Assembly (NCBI GenBank): GCA_922989275.2
Contig: OV277861.1
Coordinates: forward strand, 51,747,623-51,811,622
Reading direction: 5' to 3'
Length of the DNA stretch: 64,000 nt
Source of the DNA: Gari tellinella
Taxonomy: Eukaryota; Mollusca; Bivalvia; Cardiida; Psammobiidae
Shown here: positions 32,941-44,715 of the stretch, piece after piece
Layout of the letters: every line of letters begins with the position of its first letter
How positions within the stretch are numbered: the first letter of the stretch is position 1
The notes under the pieces: generated by a model
The model's database searches: none
What the model saw: the letters and a program-made list of their open reading frames with translations, nothing else
What the model was told of the DNA's origin: nothing
Made by a program: the position numbers and the translations under genes

Positions 32941-34258
32941 TTATCCCCTGCCGAAAGGCAGAGGGATACTGTTTTAGGTATGTCCGTCCGTCACGTTGTC
33001 CGTCCGCAACTGTATCTCCTAAACCGATAAACAGATTTGGATGAAACTTGGTATACTTATTTGTCATCATAGGAGCACCGTGGGAAATCAAATTTTTTTC
33101 AGATTTTTTTTTAGGAATTTATGAGTTATCTGCCCTTTTTGTGTTAAAAATGCCATATTTAACAGTTTTTACACTCTAGCACCTACAGTATTCAACATAT
33201 TTTGTTTATACACACAATGTCTATAAGTACAAGTTCTTGCAGGTGTGTAATTATTGTAAAAATGGATACTTGTGACAAGAGATATCTGCCCTTGATGTAC
33301 TTAGAAATGCTAGAAAATGCTTTTTTTTATATTGTTTACATACTAGAGCCTATAAATATGCATGGATTTTGAAAAAAACTTTATTGAATTATGTATGGCT
33401 ATTAGTTTTCAAATGAATTTGATTATTGTTGAAAACGGAGAAATTAGTCATGAGTAGTTATCTGCCCTTGATGAGTAAAAAAAGCCATATTTAACTGTTT
33501 TTACTCTCTGGCAACTACAATTATGAATGGATTTACATGATACTTGCACACAATGTCTATAAGTAAAAGTTCTTGAAGGTGTGCAATTATTGTCAAAAAA
33601 GGATACTTGTGGCAAGAGTTATCTGCCCTTGATGTACTTAGAAATGCTAGAAAATGCTTTATTTTAATATTGTTTACATCCTAGTATCTATAAATATGCA
33701 TGGATTTTGATAAAAAAAAATTCTTAACCTATGTATGACTATTAGTTTTCAAATAATTGTTATCATTTTTGAAAATGGAGAAACTAATCAACAGTTATCT
33801 GCCTTTGATGTCAGAGTCGAAGAAACCATATTTAACAGTTTTTACCATCTAGAAACTAAAGTCTTTAATGGATTTTGATTTAACTTACACACGATGTATA
33901 TAAATATAAGGGTTGCAATTATTGTCAAAAAAGGATACTTTGTGGCAAGAGTTATCTGCCCTTTATGAACTTAGTAATGCTCAACATGGCTTTATTGTTT
34001 ACATGCTATTGTGTACAAATGTGAATGGATTTTGAAGAAAAAAAATTAAATCATATATGGCTATTATTTATAGAATGAATTCAATTATTGTCGAAAATGT
34101 GCAAATTAGTCAAGAAGACTCTGCCCTTGATGAGTTGAAAATGTGTTTACACTCAAGTAAATTCTACAGTTCTGATTTTTTTAAAATAATATTTGCACAC
34201 AATTATAAGTTCTTGAAAGTGTTTAATTACTGTTGCATTTGAATCAAGAGTTACTAAA
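32941..34258 (+). mobile_element. Pearl/Helentron-like element with ~165-bp alternating repeats
   Basis: Starts with hairpin TATCCCCTGCCG / AGGCAGAGGGATA followed by GTCCGTCCGTC-like DNA. GAGTTATCTGCCCTT-type blocks recur at about 33122, 33278, 33454, 33617, 33795, 33948 and 34113, with alternating types giving a ~335-bp dimer. The 3' end is unclear and meets an M2 end at about 34260-34296. Confidence 0.7.
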
Positions 34259-34400
34259 TTGGTGGTCGTAAAAGAGAGGGTTTACTGTCTGTAGACTTAT
34301 GACTAGCCTTATTTGGAAATTGGGCTGGTTCATTAAAAGTTTCAAAAGTGAAGTATGAGACTGAATGAGTTAATTAAATGTTCGCATTAATCTATTTCAG

Positions 34401-34573
34401 TATATTCAAGGCAATGCGATGTTGAAAAGATGGACGATGACTGTACGGAGAAAGACGAGGCTGCTATATGCTATTGTAATTCCGACCTCTGTAACGGCGC
34501 TATAAATGTCAAAACATCTGCTTTTATTATGGTAGCTCTTACCTCAATGGCCTTTATGATGAGGAGCTACTGA
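34401..34573 (+). CDS. Ly6/three-finger protein copy 1, exon 3 (finger 3, GPI tail)
   Basis: Follows the acceptor TCTATTTCAG. In phase with exon 2 it reads YSRQCDVEKMDDDCTEKD, then ICYCNSDLCNGA, the Ly6 C-terminal cysteine cluster ending in the invariant Cys-Asn. A ~20-residue hydrophobic tail (FIMVALTSMAFMM) ends at TGA 34571, as expected for a GPI-anchor signal. Total cysteines are ten, all in standard order. The role in the animal cannot be told from sequence; mollusc Ly6-like proteins are surface or secreted modulators. Confidence 0.92.
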
Positions 34574-36023
34574 TACTGATATATGTTTCTATTGTTTCTA
34601 GTTCGATTTCATGATATAGGCAGTGACGTGAGAAAACCAGATTATTTAAAGTCGTGTCGTTTACACTTATTGTACTAAGCGCGACTTGGCTAATAATTGC
34701 AAACAGCTTGGATTCAGATCAGACGCCGCGTAAAGCGGCGTCTGATCTGGATTCAAGCTGTTTGCAACTTGCCAACTCATATTAATATGTTATCTAGTTT
34801 AAAAAATATCAAAATTAATTGTTATTTTCGGAGACGATATAATTTAAGCTGGCGAAAAGTCAGTGGATGATAATGGTTAAGCTACGAAATAAGTCAGCGG
34901 TTCGTCCAATCGCTGACTCCTATTCTGTAGCTGAATTATTCCTATTGCCCGTATATGCCATATACTTTTTAACCAATCATGATAGCCGTCACTTTCTGTT
35001 GGCCTGTCTTGTGTTGTGTAACTTTGTTAAATAATGTCAGATTGTAGATTGGTAAATATGCATAGTGTGACATTCTCTGCTTGTTTTCAATGGCTTGAGA
35101 TAACGGAAATGTTGGTCTTCACGAAGTGATAATGCAATTATAGTCGTTTTCTCATGACTTGATCTTTGTTTAATTGCCTTAAATTATACATCTACTTTTA
35201 TTCAGTTCTAGCCTAGGCTCAAATCAACGTGAAAACAAACTCAGACTATTTCAATTATATTGTTATATCAATTGCATACAGTTTTGAGCAAGACTAGAAG
35301 CCTGGACATCCCCCGATTCTGACCAGGCCCAACATAATTTGCCACTTACTCAGATTGAAATAAATCGTGTAATATTTTCGGAGCATGTGCTTTTATGCAT
35401 TTAGTTGTATCAAATTTGCATTTAGAAACATCTTAACTGGAAAGAATAACGTCTACTTCACTGTATACAGTAGACGGGCATGAGAGTTCCTGTAAAAAAC
35501 CTCTATAACGGCCACTAAACAGATTACTAATTTATTGTATGATAAACAAGTGACAGCTTAAAACAAGATAACAGTAAAACAGAAAGCTTCTAAAGGAGCT
35601 TTCTGTTTTACTGTTATCCGGCTAAAAGCAGTCACTTGCGTTTATATATCACAATGTTGCGTTTATTGTCATTTGAACGGAAATGAATAATGTTTTCTCC
35701 ACTGTAGCATCAGTAATATGAACTTTAAAGCAATAGATTGACTTTAGAAACACTGTGCCTGAGAAATATACACTTGTACTATGCAAACAGTGTAGAACCA
35801 GACCGAAGGACTCCTTCAGGAGCTCTCTGGTCAGGTTTTCACTTTTAGGTATTCAGGAAAATATTTAAAAAGTGAAAACACTACTATAATATTATACATG
35901 TACAGTGTAGTTAAAAACTAACAAAATTAATTTGGAAACTGGATTATTGATAATTCGAATGTTAAGGGGTCAATTTGAGTAAATGACTGTGTTACTCTAA
36001 AAAGTAATATGTCGCTATGTACT
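34574..36023. other. Intergenic, with MITE remnants
   Basis: The first ~60 bases after the stop are shared with the 3' end of copy 2. Palindromes: 34697-34773 (GATCAGACGCCG core), 35495-35655 (M2-like, AGAAAGCTTC core) and about 35785-35850 (imperfect). No gene. Confidence 0.6.
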
Positions 36024-36148
36024 TACAGTAAAACCTCTCCACTACGACCAGAATGTTCATATTTCACATTGCTTTAAGCAGCCACGAGCCATAAACACCA
36101 AGTACTGTGCTTTATGTAATTGGTGGTCGTAAAAGAGAGGGTTTACTG
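36024..36148. mobile_element. MITE family M2, internally deleted
   Basis: CAGTAAAACCTCTCCACTAC at the left and GAGAGGGTTTACTG at the right, only ~125 bp apart. One arm of the central palindrome is missing. Confidence 0.75.
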
Positions 36149-36401
36149 TCTGTAGCTAGTATATTTTTTTCATTTAATCTTATTTAATTTAAGTTTTAAA
36201 AGTGATATCATTTTGAATAATAAATAATCAAGAGTGTGTTTACTTTTTCATTTGTATTTTTCCGTAGTATACTCTACCCTTGAAGTTTGATATATGCTCC
36301 AAATGTATTTAAGGTCAACAATATAGTCAGACTAGTGTTTACCCATTCCTCCCTAAAACCTCACCTGGACAATTCTAGTTTCAATTTAGTCTAGTCCATT
36401 T

Positions 36402-38276
36402 TTATACGCCCGTCTTCAGACGGGACGTATTATGTCGTGGCGCTGTCCGTCCGTCTGTCCGTCCGTCCGTCCGTCTGTCCGTCCGTTAACTTTTTCATGT
36501 CCGCTCTCTAACTCAAACAAATTTAGTCTAATCCTTTTGAAACTTGGTCAGAACGTGTATGACCATAATATCTCGGTCAAGTTCGATAACCAGCAAGATT
36601 GACCCAGACATTCAAGAGTTATGCCCTTTTTTGTAAAAAACGGGCATATTAGTTTGTCCGCTCTCTAACTCAAACAAATGTTTTTTAATCCTTTTCAAAC
36701 TTTGTCAGCATGTGTATGACCATAATATCTCGGTCAAGTTCGATAACCAGCAGGATTGCCCCAGACATTCAAGAGTTATGCCCCTTTTTTCGTAAAAAAC
36801 GGGCATATTTTAGTTTGTCCGCTCTCTAACTCAAACAAATTTATTTTAATCCTTTTGAAACTTTGTCAGCATGTGTATGACCATAATATCTCGGTCAAGT
36901 TCGATAACCAGCAGGATTGCTATAGACATTCAAGAGTTATGCCCCTTTTTTCGTAAAAACGGGCATATTTTAGTTTGTCCGCTCTATAACTCAAACACAT
37001 TTATTGTAATCCTTTTGAAACTTGGTCAGCATGTGTATGACCATAATGTCTCTGTCAAGTTTGATAACAAGCAGGATTGCACTAGGCATTCAAGAGTTAT
37101 GCCCCTTTTTTCGTAAAAAACGGGCATATTTTAGTTTGTCCGCTCTCTAACTCAAACAAATTTATTTCAGGCCTTTTGAAACTTGGTCAGCACGTGTATG
37201 ACCATAATATCTCGGTCAAGTTCGATAACCAGCAAGATTGACCCAGACATTCAAGAGTTATGCCCTTTTTTGTAAAAAACGGGCATATTAGTTTGTCCGC
37301 TCTCTAACTCAAACAAATGTTTTTTAATCCTTTTCAAACTTTGTCAGCATGTGTATGACCATAATATCTCGGTCAAGTTCGATAACCAGCAGGATTGCCC
37401 CAGAAATTCAAGAGTTATGCCCCTTTTTTCGTAAAAAAACTGGCATATTTTAGTTTGTCCGCTCTCTAACTCAGACATATTTATTTTAATCCTTTTGAAA
37501 CTTTGTCAGCATGTGTATGACCATAATATCTCAGTCAAGTTCGATAACCAGCAGGATTGCCCTAGACATTCAAGAGTTATGCCCCTTTTTTCGTAAAAAA
37601 CGGGCATATTTTAGTTTGTCCGCTCTATAACTCAAACACATTTATTGTAATCCTTTTGAAACTTGGTCAGCATGTGTATGACCATAATGTCTCTGTCAAG
37701 TTTGATAACAAGCAGGATTGCACTAGGCATTCAAGAGTTATGCCCCTTTTTTCGTAAAAAACGGGCATATTTTAGTTTGTCCGCTCTCTAACTCAAACAA
37801 ATTTATTTCAGGCCTTTTGAAACTTGGTCAGCATGTGTATGACCATAATGTCTCAGTTATGTTCTATAACCAGCAGGATTGCCCCAGACATTCAAGAGTT
37901 ATGCCCCTTATTTTGTCAAAAATGGGCATTTTTTAGTTTGTCCGCTCTCTAACTCAAATAAATTTATTGTAATCCTTTTGAAACTTTGTCAGCATGTGTA
38001 TGACCATAATGTATCGGTCAAGCTCCATAACCAGCAAGATTGCCCCAGACATTCAAGAGTTATGCCCCTTTTATCGTCAAATACGGGCATTTTTTTGTTT
38101 GTAGCTCTCTTTCTCAAACAAATTTATTCCCATCCTTTTGAAACTTGGTCAGCATATGACCCCTAACTTTCAGGGTTCTTCCCCTTTTGTTTTTACCTTG
38201 ATAGGGTTTTGGTATGACTACATTCTAAGATCGTTTTGACGGGCGTATAATGTGCCCGGCTTGCGGTGCTCTTGTT
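36402..38276 (+). mobile_element. Pearl/Helentron-like element, copy B
   Basis: Same ends as copy A (TATACGCCCGTC hairpin; GACGGGCGTAT; CTCTTGTT) with about eleven ~161-bp units and no nested insertion. It shows the empty site (ACCTTGATAGGG at about 38197) for the element nested in copy A. Blocks of ~641 bp (about four units) are duplicated in tandem within it. Confidence 0.88.
36499..38150 (+). repeat. BIV160-type array of copy B with 641-bp higher-order repeat
   Basis: Unit variants occur in the same order twice: GATTGACCCAGAC at about 36598 and 37238, and the TTTATTGTAATCC variant at about 37001 and 37643. Confidence 0.8.
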
Positions 38277-38318
38277 GACTTTTTATGGTTGATTTTTACA
38301 ATATATGTCAAAATGACG

Positions 38319-38383
38319 AACACTGTAGACCTTGATCAGAGGGCTCCTTAAGGTGCCCTCTGATCAGGGTCTTCACTGTTTGC
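38319..38383. repeat. Palindrome CAGAGGGCTCC / GGTGCCCTCTG
   Basis: Same position pattern as other MITE cores (flanked by CACTGT and CACTGTTTGC) but a different arm sequence. Related imperfect cores at 35785 and 57775. Confidence 0.65.
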
Positions 38384-38596
38384 ATAGGACAAGTGTACTC
38401 CTCAAAGGTACATTGTTTGCAAATGATGCATATAAGCGTGACAAGGTTCAAAGAGTTAAGCGGTTACTGAAAAGATAAAACATAAGAGTCTTTAAAAGGA
38501 TGTTAGCTTCACGTAATACAACTGAGAGTCTGAGAGCTAGGTTAGGGCTGGTCAAAATTTTCCTGCGTGGTGTGGAAAGCTTTTTTTATAGTTTTT

Positions 38597-39300
38597 TATG
38601 CCCCCGCTTTGATAGGGGCATATTGTTTTTACCCTGCCCGTTTGTTTCTTTGTTTAATTACACTCAAAGTACATTACATGGCATTGCCCATATGAAGAGG
38701 TACATGCATATGTAGGTTTGGGCATGTTGGGTCAAGGTCACAGGGGTCAAAAGGTAAACTTTAAAGTTGCAATAACCTTTGATCCGAAACTTCATATGTG
38801 TATCCATAGATTGTTCCAATAAGAAGAATTTAAAGGTGTATTTTGAACATGCCTCCAGAAAGTCAGGGTTCAAAATACCCCCCCCCCCCCCCGAAAAAAA
38901 GAGGAAAGTTAACCTCAATGCTGGCCATCACTTTAAAAACTGTAACCCCTTGGTCAGCATGTGTATGACCATAATTTCTCGGTCAAGTTCGATAACCAGC
39001 AAGGCTGCCCCAGACATTCAAGAGTTATGCGCCTTTTACTGTCAAAAACGGGCATTTTTTTTTTAGTTTGTCCGCTCGCTAACCCAAATGTATTCCAACC
39101 CTTTTGAAACTTGGTCAGCATGTGTCTCGGTTAAGTTCGATAACCAGCAAGATTGCCGCATACTTTCAAGAGTTATGCCCCTTTTTATTGTGACATGTCA
39201 AAAACCGGGCATTTTTTAGTTTGTCTGCTCTCTAACTCAAACAAATTTATTCCCATCCTTTTGAAACTTGGTCATGTGACCCCTGACTTTCATAGTTTTC
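38597..39300 (+). mobile_element. Pearl/Helentron-like fragment (copy D)
   Basis: 5' hairpin TATGCCCCCGCTTTGA / GGGGCATA, a GGTCA-containing stretch, a run of about 15 C (38878-38892), then about two ~161-bp units with GGTCAAGTTCGATAACCAGC. No clear 3' end. Confidence 0.65.
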
Positions 39301-40419
39301 CCCTTTTGTTCACTTTACCTTTTACAATGAAAGGTTTAACAAAATTATTGTTGTTTGGTATTAAGGTGGTTAACTACTTTTCTCCATCTTCGATTTAGCT
39401 GCCATCTGTGTTAAACCCATCACCGAAACTAATCAATCCATTACCCCGTGAACACGCATTTTTACGCCTCCAATTATACATATAGTTATAACGTAAAGAA
39501 AATAAGCTCTGCCTATAGGAGGTCGCGACCATTAACTAAACTAAAGGGGCTTCCTGTAACTTTTCAGATTGAAAAAAGTTAAACATGGCTGTCATTTTGC
39601 AGGTTTCAAGATACCTTACAATGGATTTGCCGAAACTCCCTTTGAACCCCTTTACCCTCATTGACGCCAAAATGGGCGTTTGCAAACACTTTGGGTTCTG
39701 ATCAGACGCCGCGTAACGCGGCGTCTAATCAGGATCCTAATTGTTTGACATTCTTTTGGCAATAACATCAGTCATACTGCCTCAAATCTAAATTTGAAAC
39801 GATAGAGCAGACAACAATATTGAAGCAGACGATAATGTGGCGGTGAAGGGGTAAAAAAACTCACAATACATTTGGCTATGAAAGAGGTAAAACGGTGTAG
39901 ATCACCAGTGCTAAACTGTGAGTGATGTAAAATAAATGATCTGCTCAAACTTAACGCGTTATTCTAAAACAGAGTATAATTGCATTATCAATTGCAAAAA
40001 GTTTGGAGCCATATCAGATGCCGATTAACCCGGAGCCTGATGAAGCTCTTTGAGTTTAGTTTGAACAATATTTTATTCGAAGAACTGGATTTTTATTTCT
40101 AATAAGAGTCCTCTCACAACACGTCAAAGTAATAAAATTTCACATGTATCGATCTACATGTTAAATAAAAACTAAAAAAAAAATGCCCAATGGATCTTTT
40201 ATATTTTTAAAATTGCATTGTGCTAGCGTTAAGTTTAATTTAAATGGAAAAAGAATATCGTATTCGCCATTATTACACCTCGCTATGAGTTACAATGTTA
40301 ATTTCCCATAGACCTACAGTTAATATTTTGCATGTCTTTTACATCTATCCAAAATATACTGTCACTCTTTATGATATTATTTTTGTGACGTCACTCTAAT
40401 GGACATTATTAGTTATACA
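39301..40419. other. No gene seen; one T2 MITE and a decayed palindrome
   Basis: 39646-39853 is a decayed T2 MITE (core GATCAGACGCCGCG, ends ACCCCTTTACC / GGTGAAGGGGT). A weak M1-type core lies near 40010-40050. Confidence 0.6.
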
Positions 40420-41020
40420 GTTTCTTCACAGTGTACATGAGGATTTCTTCCCGGCTAAGGAAAATCATGTTACCCGAGCCGTTAGGCGAGGGTTACATGA
40501 TTTTACCAGCCGGGAAGAAATCCTCATGTACACTGTGAAGAAAATGTATTACGAATTTATTATACTGCAAAGTTTTCACTGTTCAAACGAAATATTTCGG
40601 AATTTGTCGTGTACAGCGCTCATAATAAACTATAAAAAAAATCGAGCCAAGGCAGATTACGTTGAGCGTAAATGACGTCATGTCGTCACGTCTGATGGTT
40701 GTTATTCAAAAGAAAAATGGGCATACTCGGCATACTTCGACTTCAAACTTTCCCAGAAATAATGCGACTGTTGAAAGATCCAAACACCGATTGGTTCCTA
40801 GCCGAAATGGACTTAAAACGGAGGATGCACGATTGAATGCACTCAATCCTGTCGAGCAATCGGCCATCTTATGTTCTGCAAATCAACACTCAGGGACCTG
40901 TCAGCCAATGAAAACAGCTTCATTTCCATGTACCCTGTCAGCTCACAGGGTACATGGGATTATGTCTAGGGCTCGTTGACCAATGAAAAGTAAGGAATTT
41001 ACTTTGCAGTAAAATAATAC
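40420..41020. mobile_element. ~600-bp repeat with foldback head (copy 1)
   Basis: 40431-40545 is a strong inverted repeat (arm ACAGTGTACATGAGGATTTC). The next ~460 bp is bounded by ACTGCAAAGT and ACTTTGCAGT. The whole block recurs at 56596-57195. The open frame at 40662-40979 is not shared as a protein between the copies. Confidence 0.75.
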
Positions 41021-42185
41021 TTTTTTTCTCCGTCCTAAAAAATACTGTCAGCATTGACATGAATTTCGCTATGGGCGATAATAGAACGTTTTAAAAAATG
41101 GTAACTTCTAATCAACTTTTGGCATTTTCTGAACAAGTTGCTTCCTTTTGTCCATTCCTTAACGATTTGCCACCATTTCGGAAGAGGATATTTGCCACCT
41201 AGACAATGTAAAGACGCTGTTTCTTCAATTTACTTATCATAACGTTCTTCTTTCTTTCTTGTAATATAATTATAAACAATATGACGTCGTAAGACGGCGA
41301 CGTAATTTCCAGCGTTACGTACATGTCCGCTCTAAATTGGTATTCACAACACATTTTATAAAATAAGAATTAAACGATTCCAAAGCCAGGGTTGATAAGC
41401 TCGGTGTATATACGCCTCGGGTGACATTCTGTTTCTCGGGTTGACAATTTGAATGTCACGCAAACTGCCATCTAATATTTATATAAAGTTTGCACAAATT
41501 AAACTGCTTTAATTTCTAAATTATGAGTATCATTGCAGCAAGCAAAACATGATGTTTGGTGTTTAGGTGCTACTAAAATCCCCATTTGTCATGTTTGCCA
41601 TGTGCATGATACGGTGGTGACGGTGCAGAAGATTTTTTTTTTCATTTAAACGAAACTGAACGCAGTGCAAGACAATAACATTTAGAAAAAAGCAGGTCCG
41701 TGAAAATATTGATGCTTTGTTTCTGAAGCCAATATATTTAGGAGCCTAATCAGGCCCGGCGCTTATCTAAAGTGTTTGAGTTGAGTCTGAGTTCGTTCTC
41801 AAGCATTTAAATTGGTCAGATTTGAACCTAGGCTCAATATGATCAATTAAATGCAGATGCTTGAGAACGATTTCAGACTCAACTCAAACGCTTTATAAAA
41901 ATGGATCCTGACCCGTGTTACCCGGTGTCTGATCATGCTCCAAACTGTTTGCAGTGCAAATAATTGTTGAAATAATTGATAATTAACAAATTATTGAAAT
42001 AGTTAACTAATACTTTCAATAATTGTGTAAAAAGTATGGAGAAAAATACATTGTTTCAGCAAAAACGGGTTTAATATTGGGGCAATGATAGTACAACGTA
42101 TTCTACGCTTTTAAGTTTTAGGATTTACTGGCAAGTCCAAGTGATCAATATTGTGCTGCTCATAGCACAAAAGGTCTAGTAGTGT
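41021..42185. other. No gene seen; nested palindromic repeat
   Basis: 41774-41889 is an inverted repeat (arm GTTTGAGTTGAGTCTGAG) lodged in a decayed M1-type core (about 41745-41960). The rest is unassigned. Confidence 0.55.
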
Positions 42186-42720
42186 TATGCCCCAGGAAGA
42201 CTTAGTTGGGGGCATATTGTTTTTGGCCTAACTGTTTGTCCATATGTCTGTCCGCCCGTCTGAAAACTTTAACCTTTGCCATAACTTTTTAAGAACATTT
42301 GATAGAGACTTCTTATTTGACATGTGTCCTCAAATCAAGAAGTGTTTTAGTTCAGTATAAGTTGGTCATGTCCGGCATAGGTCAATGTCATCTAAAGGTA
42401 ACATAGAATGATTTTTGTATTGGCCACAATTTTGGAACACATGTGATACAGACTTCTTATTTGGCACTTGTACTCAAACCAAGAGCTTTTTTTTGGTGCT
42501 CAGTTCAACAAAGGTCAAAGTCATTTAAAGGTCAAATAAACTGAATTTTACATTGACTATAACTTTTGAACAACATTTGATAGAGTCCTCATATGTGTAT
42601 CCAATTCAAGCAGCTGTTGATATCAGAGACATGTCTCAGGTTAAGGTCATTTCGAGGTCAAATAGGCTGAATGAATACTTTTCAGTGACAAAACACTTCG
42701 GAGACATTTGTAACATACTG
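42186..42720 (+). mobile_element. Pearl-like fragment with GGTCA-rich units
   Basis: 5' hairpin TATGCCCCAGG / TTGGGGGCATA, then GTCCGCCCGTC-like DNA and ~140-bp units with AAGGTCAA blocks. It ends just upstream of the 5' flank of Ly6 copy 2. Confidence 0.65.
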
Positions 42721-42764
42721 TGACACAGGTCTTTTTTTCAGTCAGTGTCATATATTTCACACAG

Positions 42765-42820
42765 GTTAGCAACCGATTCCCTTCGTCAGTCGTGTAAACA
42801 TCGACAATACAAGCTACAGT
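42765..42820 (+). promoter_or_regulatory. Conserved 5' UTR of Ly6 copy 2
   Basis: Matches 28654-28704 with a few changes and one small insertion. Preceded by ATTTCACACAG, again acceptor-like. The duplication of this block with both genes supports a transcribed leader. Confidence 0.55.
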
Positions 42821-42874
42821 ATGAATTCTCTAACCCGGTGCTTTTGGTCGGATGTACAGTTCTGCTGTTCACAG
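42821..42874 (+). pseudogene. Ly6/three-finger protein copy 2, exon 1 (frameshifted)
   Basis: Same ATG context and donor (GTTAGA) as copy 1 but 54 instead of 55 bases: one base is missing in the T-run/GTG segment around 42836-42845. From this ATG the reading leaves the signal-peptide phase, would run through exon 2 out of frame and meet a TAG there. The signal-peptide phase itself is open back to a TGA at 42721 but contains no ATG. Either this copy is inactive, or it uses another first exon, or the base is a sequence error. Confidence 0.75.
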
Positions 42875-42903
42875 GTTAGATATTCTTTAATTTGAAAATT
42901 AGT

Positions 42904-43150
42904 TTAACCCTTTCACCGCCAAATTATTTTTGAGATTTTTACCCCTACACCGTTATTGTGTCGTCTGCTTCATTATTAGTATCTGCAATATCATTTCAAA
43001 GTTAGAATTAAGAGAGTATGACCTAAGGAATGTCGAAACGGGTGTCAAACAGTTTTGATCCTGATCAGACGCCGCATAACGCGGCGTCTGATCAGGATCA
43101 AAACTGTTTGCAAATTCGGCTTTAGGCGAATCCGGCGGTGAAAGGGTTAA
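42904..43150. mobile_element. MITE family T2 (TTAA target)
   Basis: TTAACCCTTTCACCGCC at the left, GGCGGTGAAAGGGTTAA at the right, and a central near-perfect palindrome on GATCAGACGCCG. It lies 30 bp past the exon-1 donor of Ly6 copy 2. Other copies: 39646, 45795 (split), 50524, 60929 and a fragment near 62643. Confidence 0.9.
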
Positions 43151-43225
43151 TCTTTTCATTTCCAAATTTGAAGTCCATAGACACCTTCCTACCTTTTCGT
43201 GGTTCTGGGGCCTAATTTTCATAGG

Positions 43226-43443
43226 GAACTGTTTCTGTTTATTAGACCGAGATTCCCCAGAGGCCTTCCTACTTTGTCGTAGTTCTGGGGCTTAATTGTC
43301 ACAGGGGGGTCTTTTCTGTATTAGACCGAGATTACCCCCTCTGCCAAGAACTAAAAGGAAGGCAGGGCGGTAGTTTGAATCCCTTGCGCTGCTTGACAAC
43401 GGATGCGATTAGCCAAAATCATCATCCCCTCATCTCAATGATA
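43226..43443 (+). repeat. SINE-like repeat, left part (possible Meta/RUDI-type)
   Basis: TTAGACCGAGATT and TCTGCCAAGAACT blocks recur at about 45500 and, in reverse, at 51307-51700. The LINE at 43444 starts where this copy stops. Confidence 0.5.
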
Positions 43444-43481
43444 GGGACTTTCAAGTCCGAGTTGGAACTACTCTTTCCGAT

Positions 43482-44303
43482 ATGCAAAAGCAGGAAATGG
43501 GTGTTCCACAAGGAAGTATTTTGTCAGTTACTCTTTTTAATGTTAAAATTAATAACATTGTTAAGTGTATAACTAATGACACAGATTGTTCATTGTATGT
43601 TGATGACTTTTTGATTTGTTACCGTTCTAAAAGCATGAATACTGTTGAACGTCAACTTCAACAGTCCATTAATAAAGTCCAAAAATGGGCTACTGAGAAT
43701 GGTTTTAAATTTTCTAGATCAAAAACAAACTGTGTGCATTTCTGTCAACTAAGAAAGTTTCACCCTGATCCCGAATTGCACCTGGATGGTAACCCCATTC
43801 CTGTCGTGGATCAGGCGAAATTTCTCGGTGTCATCTTTGACAAGAAACTTTCCTTTATCCCTCATATAAAATATTTAAAAGCAAAATGCCTAAAAACATT
43901 AAAATTACTTCGCGTACTTGCACATACTGACTGGGGTGCAGATCGCAAAGTAATGCTCAGACTGTATAGAAGTTTAGTAAGATCTAAACTTGATTATGGG
44001 TGTATTGTGTACGGCTCTGCAAGAAAATCATACTTGCAGATGCTCGACCCAATACATCATCAGGGTTTACGTTTGGCATTGGGTGCCTTTAGGACATCCC
44101 CTGCTAAAAGTTTGTATGTTGAGGCCAATGAACCTTCATTTTACTCTCGTCGTCAAAAACTATCCATGCAATACACTTCTAAATTAGCTTCAAACCGATC
44201 AAATCCAACATACAACAATGTTTTAAACCTAAATATAAACGTTTATTTGAATCTAAAGAAATGTTATTCCATCCTTTGGAATACGTATGAAAAACTCTTT
44301 TGA
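43482..44303 (+). pseudogene. LINE reverse transcriptase (motif B onward)
   Basis: 273 codons from an internal Met. GVPQGSILSVTLFNVKINN is motif B, and LYVDDFLICYRS (YVDD at 43596-43607) is motif C with both Asp. NGFKFSRSKTNCVHF and KFLGVIFDKKLSF are motifs D/E, then the thumb LYRSLVRSKLDYGCIVYGSA. The frame is intact to near 44290, where a shift moves coding to the +1 phase. Fingers and motif A are missing because of 5' truncation. Confidence 0.88.
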
Positions 44304-44715
44304 AAGTAGTGATATAGATTTGTCTTTGGTTGAAGAGACCAAAGTCGAATATATACCAATTTGGACCATTAAAACACCCAAAGTTAGTTTTGATCTAACT
44401 TGGCATAAAAAGGCTGAAACAAGCTCACTTGAATACAAATCTTTTCTAAATGAAATCCTTTCGAGACATGAAGTTTTTACCGATGGTTCAAAAGATGATG
44501 AGAAGGTTGCCGCTGCCTTTGTGGCTGACAATACAGTTACAAAGTTTCGGCTACCTGACAATGCCTCCATATTTTCGGCTGAGATCAAGGCTATTGACTT
44601 AGCTCTTGATTATATTGCTGAAGATTCGCATAGTAAACACATAATCTTTTCCGATTCTCTTTCTGTTCTAGTCATTGTTTTACCAAAAATGCTCTTATTA
44701 AAAATATTGTTTTAA
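44287..44715 (+). pseudogene. LINE RNase H domain (first part)
   Basis: 142 codons in a shifted phase. FTDGSKDDEKVAAAFVADN carries the first catalytic Asp, IFSAEIKAIDLAL the Glu, and IIFSDSLSVL the second Asp. A frameshift just after this block (near 44670) moves coding again; the last ~13 residues of this frame are not native. Confidence 0.85.

Noticed and set aside
40150..40420. Possible promoter-like AT-rich tract upstream of the foldback repeat
   Set aside because: No supporting motif order or downstream gene.
40662..40979. 105-codon frame, possible protein of the ~600-bp repeat
   Set aside because: The homologous copy at 56596-57195 does not preserve the same reading frame.
43596..43607. 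YVDD motif, considered as a retroviral or LTR-element polymerase
   Set aside because: No LTRs, gag, protease or integrase nearby; the context is RT followed by RNase H, a CxxC finger and an A-tail, which is a LINE.
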